This document shows, piece after piece, positions 43,854 to 52,824 of a stretch of 64,000 bases of DNA. Every line of letters begins with the position of its first letter. Positions within the stretch are counted from its first letter, which is position 1. The stretch is from Gemmatimonadales bacterium UBA2982 (lineage in GTDB: Bacteria > Gemmatimonadota > Gemmatimonadetes > Longimicrobiales > Gaopeijiaceae). The stretch covers positions 37,385 to 101,384 of the forward strand of contig DEAM01000020.1 of NCBI GenBank assembly GCA_002347035.1, in the 5' to 3' direction. A model generated the notes under the pieces. That model saw only the letters and a list, made by a program, of their open reading frames with translations. It was not told where the DNA came from and did not search any database. The position numbers were made by a program, and so were the translations under genes.

Positions 43854-44332
43854 TTGCCCTTCAAGAGTGTCTTCATATTCACTCTGTGGGTGTCCGGAAG
43901 ATCGCGAGCGGTCACTTCTACTCCTTCCGCTTCAAGCTTCTCTAGCTCACTGATATCATCCTCAGTTAGGTGGAGGTAAGTGAGAAACTCCGCTCGCCCA
44001 GGACCGTGGTGAATGCCACCTAGATTGACCTTCTCTCCAGCTAACAGACCTCCTTCTGCCAGACAGCCCATCGCAGAGATCTCTTTCGTTAATAGAATGG
44101 AACGAGTGGCATCTAACCGCCAAAAGTCTAATTTCTCTCGGGCCACTCTCGGGGTCACAAATTGCACCTCTGTACCTGCTGCTCCGAGCCTGTAGAGATC
44201 CTGCTCCCAGCCGCTCACCGTCAATTTTTCGTCCACAACCAGATAGCGGTCTGGCCGAAGTTGGTTACCCCACCCAATGACTACCTGCCCGTGGAGCAAC
44301 CGCTCATCCACTCGAAAAAGAACAATCGACAC
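43838..44332 (-). CDS. PTS EIIB component, mannose/fructose/sorbose family
   Basis: A 164-residue EIIB, start GTG 44332. The phosphorylation loop is VDERLLHGQVVIGW (His14). The rest matches the family's seven-stranded fold (VVDEKLTVSGWEQDLYRLGA). It receives phosphate from EIIA and passes it to the sugar at EIIC-EIID. Five bases separate it from the EIIA stop. Confidence 0.92.
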   Translation of the reverse strand: MSIVLFRVDERLLHGQVVIGWGNQLRPDRYLVVDEKLTVSGWEQDLYRLGAAGTEVQFVTPRVAREKLDFWRLDATRSILLTKEISAMGCLAEGGLLAGEKVNLGGIHHGPGRAEFLTYLHLTEDDISELEKLEAEGVEVTARDLPDTHRVNMKTLLKGKWKYS

Positions 44333-44337
44333 GAGAA

Positions 44338-44733
44338 CTAAATATCCGTAGAGGTGCTACAAATCGCCTCTCGACCTGTGTCTGTGATCCTGTCTACTAG
44401 TTCGTTAAGCGCTAGGTGACGATGGAACATGAACTCCAAAAGCATTGGCAGATTCACCCCAGAAACAACAATTCGCTCAGTAGCATCACGACAAGAGTGA
44501 GCTGCAGCCATGCCACAGCTCCCAACCAGAAGGTCAGTGAACATGATTGTAGGATTGAGTCCCGACAGTGCGTCTAGTTTTATCTTGAGATCTTCTACGC
44601 TTAGCCCAGAGTTTGAAATTGCCGTAAGTCCCTGAGGTTGCTCTCCTGCAATCCTGCAGACGGCGTCTACCAAACCTTTTGGCATGTCGCCGTGACCAAC
44701 CACAATCCCTCGAACAGTAAGGCTGTCACTCAT
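44338..44733 (-). CDS. PTS EIIA component, mannose-type
   Basis: A 131-residue EIIA from ATG 44733, which overlaps the HPr kinase stop by eight bases. The phosphorylation His is H14 in VVGHGDMPKGL; a VSGVNLPMLLE motif near residue 95 is typical of the family. A SCGMAAAHSC segment replaces the usual GGTPFN-like stretch. Overlap with hprK argues that sugar transport and HPr regulation are expressed together. Confidence 0.88.
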   Translation of the reverse strand: MSDSLTVRGIVVGHGDMPKGLVDAVCRIAGEQPQGLTAISNSGLSVEDLKIKLDALSGLNPTIMFTDLLVGSCGMAAAHSCRDATERIVVSGVNLPMLLEFMFHRHLALNELVDRITDTGREAICSTSTDI

Positions 44734-45718
44734 AATCCTGCTCAAGGTATTTTCGCAGTCTCCGATCAAAAGCCTCGGAAGACTCGACGCCCGTATAACG
44801 CATAAGATGACTCATAGCAACGACTTCCGAGATCACTGTAATATTCTTTCCAGGGTTGAGTGGTACGGTCACTTTCGGAATCTCTACACCTAGGATCTCC
44901 TCATACTCCGACTCAAGTCCAGTTCGTGTGTATTCTCGGTCCTGATCCCAAATCTCTAAATGGACTACTACCTCAATTCGCTTCTGCTGCCGGATAGCAC
45001 GTACACCGAAGAGACTCGGGACATCGATGATCCCAACGCCACGAATCTCCATGTGATGCTTCTGTAGCTCATGTCCTCTACCGATAAGCAGTTCATTTCC
45101 TTCCTTACTAACGAGTACTACATCGTCAGCGACTAGGCGATGTCCCCGCTCCACGAGATCTAGTACACATTCGCTCTTACCAATCCCACTCTCACCAACG
45201 AAAAGCAGGCCAATGCCGTAAACATCAGCCAGAGATCCATGCACACTCGAGGATGGTGCAAGCACGGCTTCCAAATATGGCTTGATGCGGCGATAAAACT
45301 CCTTGGTAGACTTCCCAGACCGTAAAACTGGGACCGAGTATCGACTGGCAACCTCAAGGAAAAATGAAGGAACTGGCTGCGACTTTGTCACGAAGGCAAC
45401 TGGCACATCAAAAGAGAAGAAAGCCTCTAGGCGCTTAACGGCTTCATCTTTTTCAAGAGACTCGATATAGGTCATCTCCGTCTCCCCAAAGACCCACATT
45501 CGACCATCTGGAACTCGGATAGTATGACCAGCAAGTGCAAGGCCGGGTGAAGTGATGTCTGGATCTTCCGTGCCCGACTCAAGGTTTAGGCCATCCGTAA
45601 GCACCTCGAGGTCTAGGACGTCAGACCTCGCATCTAGAAGCTCTTGAACCGAGATCTTGACCTTGGAAGTCACCCCTGCCAAAGGCTCCACAACAGCGGC
45701 CGTGTCCCGCGGTCCCAC
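44726..45718 (-). CDS. hprK: HPr kinase/phosphorylase
   Basis: A 330-residue HprK, start GTG 45718 with an in-frame TGA just upstream. Walker A is GESGIGKSE (near 176-184), followed by the RGHRLVADDVV motif and the signature MEIRGVGIIDVPSLFG near residue 225. It phosphorylates and dephosphorylates HPr on Ser. HprK is usual in Firmicutes, but diderm lineages also carry it. Its place ahead of EIIA, EIIB, EIIC, EIID, HPr and EI makes a complete phosphorelay. Confidence 0.94.
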   Translation of the reverse strand: MGPRDTAAVVEPLAGVTSKVKISVQELLDARSDVLDLEVLTDGLNLESGTEDPDITSPGLALAGHTIRVPDGRMWVFGETEMTYIESLEKDEAVKRLEAFFSFDVPVAFVTKSQPVPSFFLEVASRYSVPVLRSGKSTKEFYRRIKPYLEAVLAPSSSVHGSLADVYGIGLLFVGESGIGKSECVLDLVERGHRLVADDVVLVSKEGNELLIGRGHELQKHHMEIRGVGIIDVPSLFGVRAIRQQKRIEVVVHLEIWDQDREYTRTGLESEYEEILGVEIPKVTVPLNPGKNITVISEVVAMSHLMRYTGVESSEAFDRRLRKYLEQDYE

Positions 45719-45817
45719 TCATTCATCCGCGGCTTAATGAGCGTAAGACGTTTGCGCTCCAAGACCTAAATCCTCTGTGCTATGGTCGGAAGTCTTCTGA
45801 TTCAGACAAAGCTACTC

Positions 45818-46945
45818 TCAGCTACCCTTAGCAACCACCCGCTTCAGTACAGATTCCACCCCGGACGCACAGCCATCCCAAGAAAACCTTTGCGCGAAAT
45901 TGTGAGCCTGGATACTCATCTTACTCCTCAGGCTCTCATCCTTGAGCAGTTGTCGGAGTGCCTGTGCAACAGCAGAAACATCTCCGTGTCGCACTAGAAT
46001 CCCAGTCTCACCGTGTCGCACCGACTCTCGTAGCCCTGGGGAATCACTTACCACGCTCGGAGTACCGCATGCTGCTGCTTCTATATTGGAAAGCCCCCAG
46101 CCCTCCTTAGGCGAAGTGAGCACATGGATCCACGATCTCCTAAGTGTCTCCAGTTTATCTTCCTCGCTTATAAAACCAAGCATACGAACATGTTTGGCAA
46201 TCCCAAGTTGCTTGATCTGCGCCTTCAATGAGTTCCGCTCCTCTCCGTCTCCACAGATAATTAATTCTACGTCGACACCCTCAGAAACCAATTCAGCAAC
46301 TGCTTCGAGTATAAGATCAACACGCTTGTACTTTGCTAACCGACCGAGATAAACCAACGTTGGGCGCTTGCTGATTGAACCATCGGCAGACGGCGTAAAG
46401 AAGTCTAAATCAATCCCATTAGGGACCATGTCAATCTGCCCCGCTGAGAATCCCCTCTGGACTAAGTCGTCCTTGGTACTCTGAGAAACGGCAATAGCAG
46501 GCGTCCTTCTGAAAACGAATGGAATAGGGTACTCAAGTAGCCAAGTCCCTAACGCAATGGGAAATGAGGCGGCTTGGAAGGCTGTTGTGCCAAATAGGTG
46601 GTGTGCGAGAAGTACGACGGGAGAGGTCGTCCACAAGGGACTAAATACAGGGACCTTGTTCAGATCCTCCACTACCACGTCGAACTGATGGACAGCTAGA
46701 TGCCTTAGATAGTACTTGGGCGCAGTGACGCTGAAGGTATATCGGCTACCAGACCGGTGGATATTGATCCCATCCAGTTTGACCTGCTTTTCACAACCAG
46801 CCCATCCGGATACAAGGGCACTAACTTCGTGACCTTTCTTGGCTAGACGCCCAAAAACTTCATGAAAATGCTTCTCAGCCCCTCCTGCGCCGGGATTCTC
46901 TCGATCTAACCAGTTGATTACTAAGATCCGCAAGGATGGGGTCAC
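45818..46945 (-). CDS. Glycosyltransferase family 4 protein
   Basis: A 375-residue GT-B glycosyltransferase, start GTG 46945. The acceptor domain opens with WLDRENPGAGGAEKHFHEV and the donor domain has PTLVYLGRLAKYKRVDLILEA near 210. The EX7E motif is in PKEGWGLSNIEAAACGTPSVVSD near 285. Likely activity: sugar transfer to a lipid or polysaccharide. It overlaps nusB by one base (TAGTG). Confidence 0.87.
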   Translation of the reverse strand: MTPSLRILVINWLDRENPGAGGAEKHFHEVFGRLAKKGHEVSALVSGWAGCEKQVKLDGINIHRSGSRYTFSVTAPKYYLRHLAVHQFDVVVEDLNKVPVFSPLWTTSPVVLLAHHLFGTTAFQAASFPIALGTWLLEYPIPFVFRRTPAIAVSQSTKDDLVQRGFSAGQIDMVPNGIDLDFFTPSADGSISKRPTLVYLGRLAKYKRVDLILEAVAELVSEGVDVELIICGDGEERNSLKAQIKQLGIAKHVRMLGFISEEDKLETLRRSWIHVLTSPKEGWGLSNIEAAACGTPSVVSDSPGLRESVRHGETGILVRHGDVSAVAQALRQLLKDESLRSKMSIQAHNFAQRFSWDGCASGVESVLKRVVAKGS

Positions 46946-47412
46946 TAATCTGTGACCTTGATCAGCCCCATGGATCCACCCTTGAAGAGCGCGTCTAGGA
47001 CCCCGTTTACAAAACGGGGAGACTCCTCCCCACCATACATTTCCGCAAGCAGAATCGCCTCCTGTATAGCTACCTTGGGTGGCACCGTTTCTACAAATAG
47101 CATCTCTACAGCACCAATTCGTAGCACGGCTCGGTCAATGGTTGTGAGACGATCCAACCTCCAATTCTCAAGCGCCCACCCCAGTGCCTCATCGATATCG
47201 GAGAGATGCTCGTTCATCAAAGTTAGGACCCTCTCAACGTAGGGCAGTCTTCGTGGAGAAATAGTCCGAGTAGCAACCGTATCAGCTAGAGCGGCTAAAA
47301 GGGTACCCGTCTTACGTTCACTTTCCCACCTGTAATGGACCTGAAGGACCCAGGCTCTCGCGCGACTACGGTCCAACCGCCTAACACGGTCAAGCCGGTC
47401 TGCTTCTGTCAA
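46945..47412 (-). CDS. nusB: Transcription antitermination protein NusB
   Basis: A 155-residue NusB, start TTG 47412, overlapping the ribH stop. Helical pattern includes RSRARAWVLQVHYRWE at the N-terminus (RNA-binding Arg-rich helix) and IDRAVLRIGAVEMLFVETVPPKVAIQEAILLAEMYGGEESPRFVNGVLDAL. NusB and NusE bind boxA RNA for rRNA antitermination. ribH-nusB is a common pair in bacteria. Confidence 0.93.
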   Translation of the reverse strand: MTEADRLDRVRRLDRSRARAWVLQVHYRWESERKTGTLLAALADTVATRTISPRRLPYVERVLTLMNEHLSDIDEALGWALENWRLDRLTTIDRAVLRIGAVEMLFVETVPPKVAIQEAILLAEMYGGEESPRFVNGVLDALFKGGSMGLIKVTD

Positions 47413-47900
47413 ATGGCCCCCAGATAACGGTAGAATGCGACCATATCCAAAACTGAAACTGCGGCTTCAAAGCCTTTGTTGTCTGGACCCGTACCAGCCC
47501 GGGCTAGAGCCTGTTGTAAGTCATCGGTTGTGAGGACCCCGAAGGCGACAGGAATATCGGCTTCGCTGGCAACTGCACCCAAACCTAGTGATGCCTGCAT
47601 ACACACATAATCAAAGTGGGGAGTTTCACCGCGAATTACACAACCAAGAGCAACAATCGCATCAAATCCGCCTGCTCTAACAGCAGCTGCAGCCGCCTGC
47701 GGGAGCTCCCACGCACCCGGTACGTGCATTACTTCTATATCCCCTGGGTTGGCACCGTAAGTAGTAAAAGCACGCTTTGCACCCTCAATCAAACGGTCGG
47801 TGACCTCAGAGTTGAAGCGAGCTGCTATGATGGCGAACCGACTATTCAAAGCGGCTGCAGGGTCTCTAGGATCCCCTGCCGATGATCCCTGTAACGTCAA
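47409..47900 (-). CDS. ribH: 6,7-dimethyl-8-ribityllumazine synthase
   Basis: A 163-residue lumazine synthase, start TTG 47900, which overlaps the ribBA stop (TTGA). Motifs: FAIIAARFNSEVTDRLIEGAKRAF, VPGAWELPQAAAA near residue 60 and ALGCVIRGETPHFDYVC near 84, where His95 (in PHFDY) is the catalytic base. It joins the ribityl-uracil and dihydroxybutanone phosphate. Overlaps nusB downstream by four bases. Confidence 0.95.
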   Translation of the reverse strand: MTLQGSSAGDPRDPAAALNSRFAIIAARFNSEVTDRLIEGAKRAFTTYGANPGDIEVMHVPGAWELPQAAAAAVRAGGFDAIVALGCVIRGETPHFDYVCMQASLGLGAVASEADIPVAFGVLTTDDLQQALARAGTGPDNKGFEAAVSVLDMVAFYRYLGAI

Positions 47901-49096
47901 AGGATATGGCCCATCTTAGAGCGTTTCGTATCTAAATACCGCTCGTTGTGTTCACCAGGCTCAACTTGAAGCGGCTCTCGCCCAGTTACCTCAATATCGT
48001 AACCGTCAAGCCCTACAATCTTCCTCGGATTATTGGTTAGTAGCCGTATCGAGTGCAGATCTAGGTCCAGCAAGATCTGAGCCCCAATGCCATAATCACG
48101 CAGGTCGGGTTTAAAGCCAAGCTCCTCATTTGCCTCTACAGTATCGAATCCTTCATCCTGAAGACGATAGGCTTTAAGCTTGTTCGCAAGGCCGATCCCC
48201 CTTCCTTCTTGCCGAAGGTAAACGATAGCACCCTGCCCTTCTTCTTGTATGCGGCGCATGGCCGCCGCTAGTTGCTCACCACAATCACAGCGCTTCGAAT
48301 TGAAGACGTCACCGGTCATGCATTCAGAGTGCATCCGCACCAACACGTTCGCCTTTCCCGAGAGGCTGCCCTTTACCAACGCAACATGCTCGCGACCGTC
48401 AAGAACGCTCTGGTATGCAATAACACGAAACTCGCCGTACTGGGTCGGAAGCTGAGCGTCCGTGAGGCGCTCAATAATTCGAGTCTTCGTCAACCGATAG
48501 GCTACAAGCTGAGCTACCGTGATAAACTTCAGCCCGTGCTCCTTTGCAAACATCTGCAACTGAGGACGGCGTGCCATAGTGCCATCACTGTCCAAAATCT
48601 CGCAGATAACACCAACCGCCGGTAACCCTGCCAGTTCAGCTAAATCTACTGAGGCCTCTGTCTGGCCAACACGTCTAAGCACTCCCCCTGCCTTTGCCCG
48701 AAGAGGGAAAATATGACCAGGGCGCCGCAGGTCGGATGGCAAAGTGCCAGGAGCCACGAGCACCTGTATCGTCTTGGCGCGGTCTTGGGCACTAATTCCG
48801 GTAGTCACCCCAAATCGCCTGTCTGCATCAATGGACACAGTAAACGCGGTACCCTGAGGATCCGTATTCTTTTCCGTCATCAAGGGAAGCTCAAGCTCGT
48901 CTGCCCGGTCGGGTGTAAGAGTGACGCAAATTAGACCTCGGCCGTGCATCGTCATAAAGTTCACGTGATCTGGAGTGATAGCAGCAGCAGCCATCACGAG
49001 GTCTCCCTCATTCTCACGGTCCTCGTCATCTGCAACGATCACCATTTCGCCATTTTTTATGGCCTGAATTGCGTCTTCGACTCGATCAAACTTCAT
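47897..49096 (-). CDS. ribBA: 3,4-dihydroxy-2-butanone 4-phosphate synthase / GTP cyclohydrolase II
   Basis: A 399-residue fusion. Residues 1-200 are RibB with VADDEDRENEGDLVMAA (metal and substrate Glu/Asp), and residues 205-399 are RibA with zinc Cys residues in CMTGDVFNSKRCDCGEQL and the RQEGRGIGLANKLKAY motif. Both first steps of riboflavin synthesis are thus in one chain. Its ATG overlaps the ribE stop. Confidence 0.95.
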   Translation of the reverse strand: MKFDRVEDAIQAIKNGEMVIVADDEDRENEGDLVMAAAAITPDHVNFMTMHGRGLICVTLTPDRADELELPLMTEKNTDPQGTAFTVSIDADRRFGVTTGISAQDRAKTIQVLVAPGTLPSDLRRPGHIFPLRAKAGGVLRRVGQTEASVDLAELAGLPAVGVICEILDSDGTMARRPQLQMFAKEHGLKFITVAQLVAYRLTKTRIIERLTDAQLPTQYGEFRVIAYQSVLDGREHVALVKGSLSGKANVLVRMHSECMTGDVFNSKRCDCGEQLAAAMRRIQEEGQGAIVYLRQEGRGIGLANKLKAYRLQDEGFDTVEANEELGFKPDLRDYGIGAQILLDLDLHSIRLLTNNPRKIVGLDGYDIEVTGREPLQVEPGEHNERYLDTKRSKMGHIL

Positions 49097-49707
49097 AATT
49101 CCTCGCTCCCCAACGAGCGGCCTTGCAGGACCCTATCCACATACTTCCCGACGAGGTCACCCTCGATATTGACCGAATCTCCAGCCTCAAGGGCACCTAG
49201 GTTCGTGTGTTCGTAAGTGTAGGGTATTACACCAATTCGGTATGTGTCTTCATCTATGCGCTCACTCACAGTCAAGCTCACCCCGTTTACTGCCAAAGAT
49301 CCCCTTTCAACGGTCAGCGCTGCCACTGCCACGGGAAGGCTGAAATCCATCATCCAGAACTCCCCATCTATAATACATCGAGTGAGCTTGCCAATTCCAT
49401 CTATGTGTCCTTGAACCATATGGCCATCAAGCCGATGTCCTACCTTCAGGGAACGCTCTAAGTTCACGCGCGAGCTATCTCTATAATCACCTGCTATGGT
49501 CCGGTCGAGCGTAGTCCCTATAACGTCAACCGTGAAACCCTGAGTCAGTCGCTCAATAACAGTCAGGCAAACACCATCTACTGCAACTGAATCACCGGGT
49601 CTCAACTCATCCGCAAGCTGAGGCGCCTCAATCGAAAACCTTCTTGTAGTATCAAAATCCACTACATCTCTGATCAAGCCAGTGACCTCAACAATTCCCG
49701 TGAACAT
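49093..49707 (-). CDS. ribE: Riboflavin synthase alpha chain
   Basis: A 204-residue protein from ATG 49707, four bases after AGGAGGGG; a GTG one codon upstream is unlikely. It has the two lumazine-binding repeats: MFTGIVEVTGLI at the start, DGVCLTVIE near 46, GHMVQGHIDGIG near 95 and VNGVSLTVSE near 145. It dismutates two lumazines to riboflavin. Its start overlaps the ribD stop (TGATG). Confidence 0.94.
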   Translation of the reverse strand: MFTGIVEVTGLIRDVVDFDTTRRFSIEAPQLADELRPGDSVAVDGVCLTVIERLTQGFTVDVIGTTLDRTIAGDYRDSSRVNLERSLKVGHRLDGHMVQGHIDGIGKLTRCIIDGEFWMMDFSLPVAVAALTVERGSLAVNGVSLTVSERIDEDTYRIGVIPYTYEHTNLGALEAGDSVNIEGDLVGKYVDRVLQGRSLGSEEL

Positions 49708-50828
49708 CACCCCTCCTGCCGGTCGAGAACGATCAAAGTGTCCCTCCCGTGAAGCTCCGGCGGAAATGCAGGCTCAAAGTCGCTCCATATTAAGTCCCTG
49801 GCGTTCTCCATAAACGCTGGCACTCCGTCCGAACCTAAGGTCGTCGGTGCCACGAACAGATAGAGGCGATTCACGAGTCGTTCTTGAAGAAGTGCGTTGG
49901 CCAATTTTGCTCCACCCTCGCATAAGATCGAGTGCAACCCCAGATCACTACAAACTCTTAACACGTCGTCTAAATCTAGCCCGGCCGGAGAGGTCTTGAC
50001 CGGATTAATCTCCGCCCCTGCCTTTTCTAATCGCTCTAGGGCGACCTCAGAAGTGCCACGCCGAACAAATACATGCACGGGGCTTTCGTCAGCCTCCTCA
50101 AAAATTGCGGCATCACTAGAAATTGAACCATCAGGTACGAGTAGAATTCGCCGCACGCCACTGTGATCAACGGCCTTGGTGCGAGCAGTCAACCTTGGAT
50201 TATCAATCCGAAGGGTTCCGGCACCGATCATCACCGCGTCAAATCCGGTCCGTAGCCTGTGCACTTCACAGCCTGCCTCCGGACCAGTGATCTGAGTCCT
50301 CTCACCGGGTCGGGCTGCAATGGATGAATCTAGGCTTACCGCAAGCTTAAGGGCGACATACGGTGTGTCATGCGTGGCAGCATGGAAGAAAGCCGGGTTT
50401 TCAGCACGGCCGACCTGATCCGACCAAGTAGGACCATGGACATCGACATCACCGTCTCGGAGTAGGCCAGCTCCCCCACCCGATTTAGCTCCAGGATCAC
50501 GCGCCCCAAACACAACCCGTGATATGCCCGCCTCAACCAATGCTCTTGCACAAGGTGGTGTCTTACCGTGGTGTCTACAGGGCTCAAGCGTGACATACGC
50601 AGTGGCACCTTCTGCTCGATCCTTTGCCTCCTCCAGAGCAATGATCTCCGCATGTGGACCTCCAAACAACTCGTGATATCCCTCGCCTACAACGTGATCG
50701 TCCTTCACTATCACACACCCCACCAAAGGGTTTGGGTGCACCCGGCCCCAACCACGACGGGCTAGAGCACGCGCGTGCTCTAGGTGGGCAACGTCATTTG
50801 ATGAAACCCTCCTTAGTTCGCTCATCAT
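49707..50828 (-). CDS. ribD: Bifunctional pyrimidine deaminase/reductase
   Basis: A 373-residue RibD. The deaminase domain has the zinc motif GGPHAEIIALEEA (near residue 56) and VTLEPCRHHGKTPPCARAL (Cys pair near 85 and 94). The reductase domain starts near 150 (VALKLAVSLDSSIAA) and has a closing SILCEGGAKLANALL. It catalyses the second and third steps of the riboflavin branch. The start overlaps the stop of the barrel gene. Confidence 0.94.
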   Translation of the reverse strand: MMSELRRVSSNDVAHLEHARALARRGWGRVHPNPLVGCVIVKDDHVVGEGYHELFGGPHAEIIALEEAKDRAEGATAYVTLEPCRHHGKTPPCARALVEAGISRVVFGARDPGAKSGGGAGLLRDGDVDVHGPTWSDQVGRAENPAFFHAATHDTPYVALKLAVSLDSSIAARPGERTQITGPEAGCEVHRLRTGFDAVMIGAGTLRIDNPRLTARTKAVDHSGVRRILLVPDGSISSDAAIFEEADESPVHVFVRRGTSEVALERLEKAGAEINPVKTSPAGLDLDDVLRVCSDLGLHSILCEGGAKLANALLQERLVNRLYLFVAPTTLGSDGVPAFMENARDLIWSDFEPAFPPELHGRDTLIVLDRQEG

Positions 50829-51799
50829 TAAAGCTTGAGCAGGACACCGAGGCTTCCAAACACGATCCCCTCTGCCAGAAAAAGATTTTCGGGTACGGGT
50901 AGCAGATTAACGGAACCAAAATTCGGAACAAAGCCAAATTCAGCAGACATCCAAGAGAGTACGCCAAGCTGTTTCGACACTCCTATGAAGTAGCTCGCCT
51001 TTGTTGACTCGAGCAACCCATCAACCGGGACAAAGGCCCCTTGTCCGTTTGTCACACGAAGGGAGGGATCGGAGGACATATCATTCCAAGCAATCCCAGC
51101 TGCAAAGCCTAGGGCAAAGAGGTCCTTACCGATCGTAACCCGATGGGAAGTTATGGATGACCCTATAGTTACCTGGGAAAAACCCTCCTGACTGACCCCA
51201 CCCAAACTCAAGTCTCCTACGCCCCGCCGGATGACAGAAACCGATACACCAGGAAGCGTGAAGGACTCTTGCAGAATCCCTATACGTGCACCGATACCCC
51301 AAGCACTTACTCGACCGCTGAACCCATCCTCCTTCGGAAAAAGAAGGAGGTTTGTATGACCTACTATATCGAGGGACAGGAAGCCCCCAACCGTAGGCAT
51401 CAGCTGGACTCCATCAAGAAGACCTAATCCCAAACCAAACTGAAGATTCGGAACAAAGAAGGACGAGCGATTTGTGCCTGATTCACCTAGCAGGTTCGGG
51501 ATCTCAGCCGAGAGCCCTCCTCCCCTAACAAATGCCGAGAATCGAGGCATCCCCCCGAGACGACGCCCCAGTGTAGAACTCTCCGATGGAATCTCGAACC
51601 CAGGAGCAGCTAGGGCGCTCATGTATCCCATCAGTTTTCGAGCCGCAACTGCTGAAGCAGCGCAATGCTGCTGCTCTCCACCCGCTGCATTACATGTAGA
51701 TTGGAGATTTGCCACCGTCTGCGACATAGCTGGTACAGGTAGAAAGCTGAATAGGACAAGGATCCGCAGCACGACCGTGGATCTGACCATCGGACTCAT
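50828..51799 (-). CDS. Outer-membrane barrel-like protein (DUF6588-like)
   Basis: A 323-residue protein with a signal peptide (about residues 1-26, MSQ end). The rest contains alternating hydrophobic strands with aromatic-rich turns (GFLSLDIVGHTNLLLF, FGLGLGLLDGVQLMPTVG), as in small outer-membrane barrels. It resembles DUF6588 proteins, function unknown. It is oddly placed between purM and ribD, with four-base overlap upstream and a one-base overlap downstream. Confidence 0.6.
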   Translation of the reverse strand: MSPMVRSTVVLRILVLFSFLPVPAMSQTVANLQSTCNAAGGEQQHCAASAVAARKLMGYMSALAAPGFEIPSESSTLGRRLGGMPRFSAFVRGGGLSAEIPNLLGESGTNRSSFFVPNLQFGLGLGLLDGVQLMPTVGGFLSLDIVGHTNLLLFPKEDGFSGRVSAWGIGARIGILQESFTLPGVSVSVIRRGVGDLSLGGVSQEGFSQVTIGSSITSHRVTIGKDLFALGFAAGIAWNDMSSDPSLRVTNGQGAFVPVDGLLESTKASYFIGVSKQLGVLSWMSAEFGFVPNFGSVNLLPVPENLFLAEGIVFGSLGVLLKL

Positions 51800-52824
51800 A
51801 CGTAGGCTACGCCCTCTCCAGCTTCAACTTCACCTATCACCCACGACCCTATACCGTGCTTTTCTACCTCGCAGGAGACGGTTTCTACAACCTCAGGTGC
51901 AACAACCGCTATCATCCCAATCCCCATATTAAAAACACGATCCATTTCATCCCTGTCGACTTTTCCTGCTTCCTGAAGCATCTGGAAAAGAGGAGGCACA
52001 TCCCACGAAGATCGGCTCACTGACGCGCCTAGACCCTCAGGAAGAACCCTCGGAAGATTACCCGGAATCCCACCACCCGTGATGTGGGCTAGTCCGCGAA
52101 TGAGCCCACGTTCCAGAAGATTTTTCAGAGGAGGCAGGTAACTCCTATGAACGGCGAGTAACTCATCCCCCACATTACGCCCCAGCCCTGGAAGCTCGTC
52201 CACTACACTAAGTTTCATAACATCAAAGACGATGTGCCGTGCAAGTGTGTACCCATTCGTGTGAAGACCAGAAGATTCTATCCCTAGTAACACATCCCCT
52301 TCACAGATTGCCGAACCGTCAATGAGTTGTTCTCGCTGGACAACTCCTACTATAAAGCCCGCCAAATCGTACTCTCCAGACGGATAAAACCCAGGCATTT
52401 CAGCAGTCTCACCGCCAAGTAACGCGCAGGTGTTCTCCTTACAAGCAGTGGCAACTCCTCGCACGACCTCCTCGACAATCGACTCCCTTAGGGCTCCCGT
52501 GGCCAAATAATCGAGAAAGAACAGCGGAGTAGCACCTTGCACCAGGATATCGTTAACACAGTGATTGACCAGGCATTGGCCAACCGTTCCATGGTCACCA
52601 GACTGAAAAGCTACCTTCAGCTTAGTACCTACGCCGTCAGCACTCGATACAAGAACAGGCGACTTGAGCTGCTCCGGAAGTTCGTATAGACCCCCAAAGT
52701 GCCCAACACCAGAAAGGGTGTGCTGATCGCGTGTTGACTCAACCAGCTCTTTTAACTTGTCCTTCGCTCGAGCAGCTGCGTCGAGGTCAACCCCGGTGTC
52801 ACGATAGCTGAGATTCTCAGACAT
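51796..52824 (-). CDS. purM: Phosphoribosylformylglycinamidine cyclo-ligase
   Basis: A 342-residue PurM. Motifs: SSADGVGTKLKVAF near residue 60, VNHCVNDILVQGATPLFFLDYLATG, LLGGETAEMPGFYPSGEYDLAGF near 130 and GLHTNGYTLARHIVFD. It makes aminoimidazole ribotide in purine synthesis. It shares eight bases with the PfkB kinase gene upstream. Confidence 0.95.
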   Translation of the reverse strand: MSENLSYRDTGVDLDAAARAKDKLKELVESTRDQHTLSGVGHFGGLYELPEQLKSPVLVSSADGVGTKLKVAFQSGDHGTVGQCLVNHCVNDILVQGATPLFFLDYLATGALRESIVEEVVRGVATACKENTCALLGGETAEMPGFYPSGEYDLAGFIVGVVQREQLIDGSAICEGDVLLGIESSGLHTNGYTLARHIVFDVMKLSVVDELPGLGRNVGDELLAVHRSYLPPLKNLLERGLIRGLAHITGGGIPGNLPRVLPEGLGASVSRSSWDVPPLFQMLQEAGKVDRDEMDRVFNMGIGMIAVVAPEVVETVSCEVEKHGIGSWVIGEVEAGEGVAYV

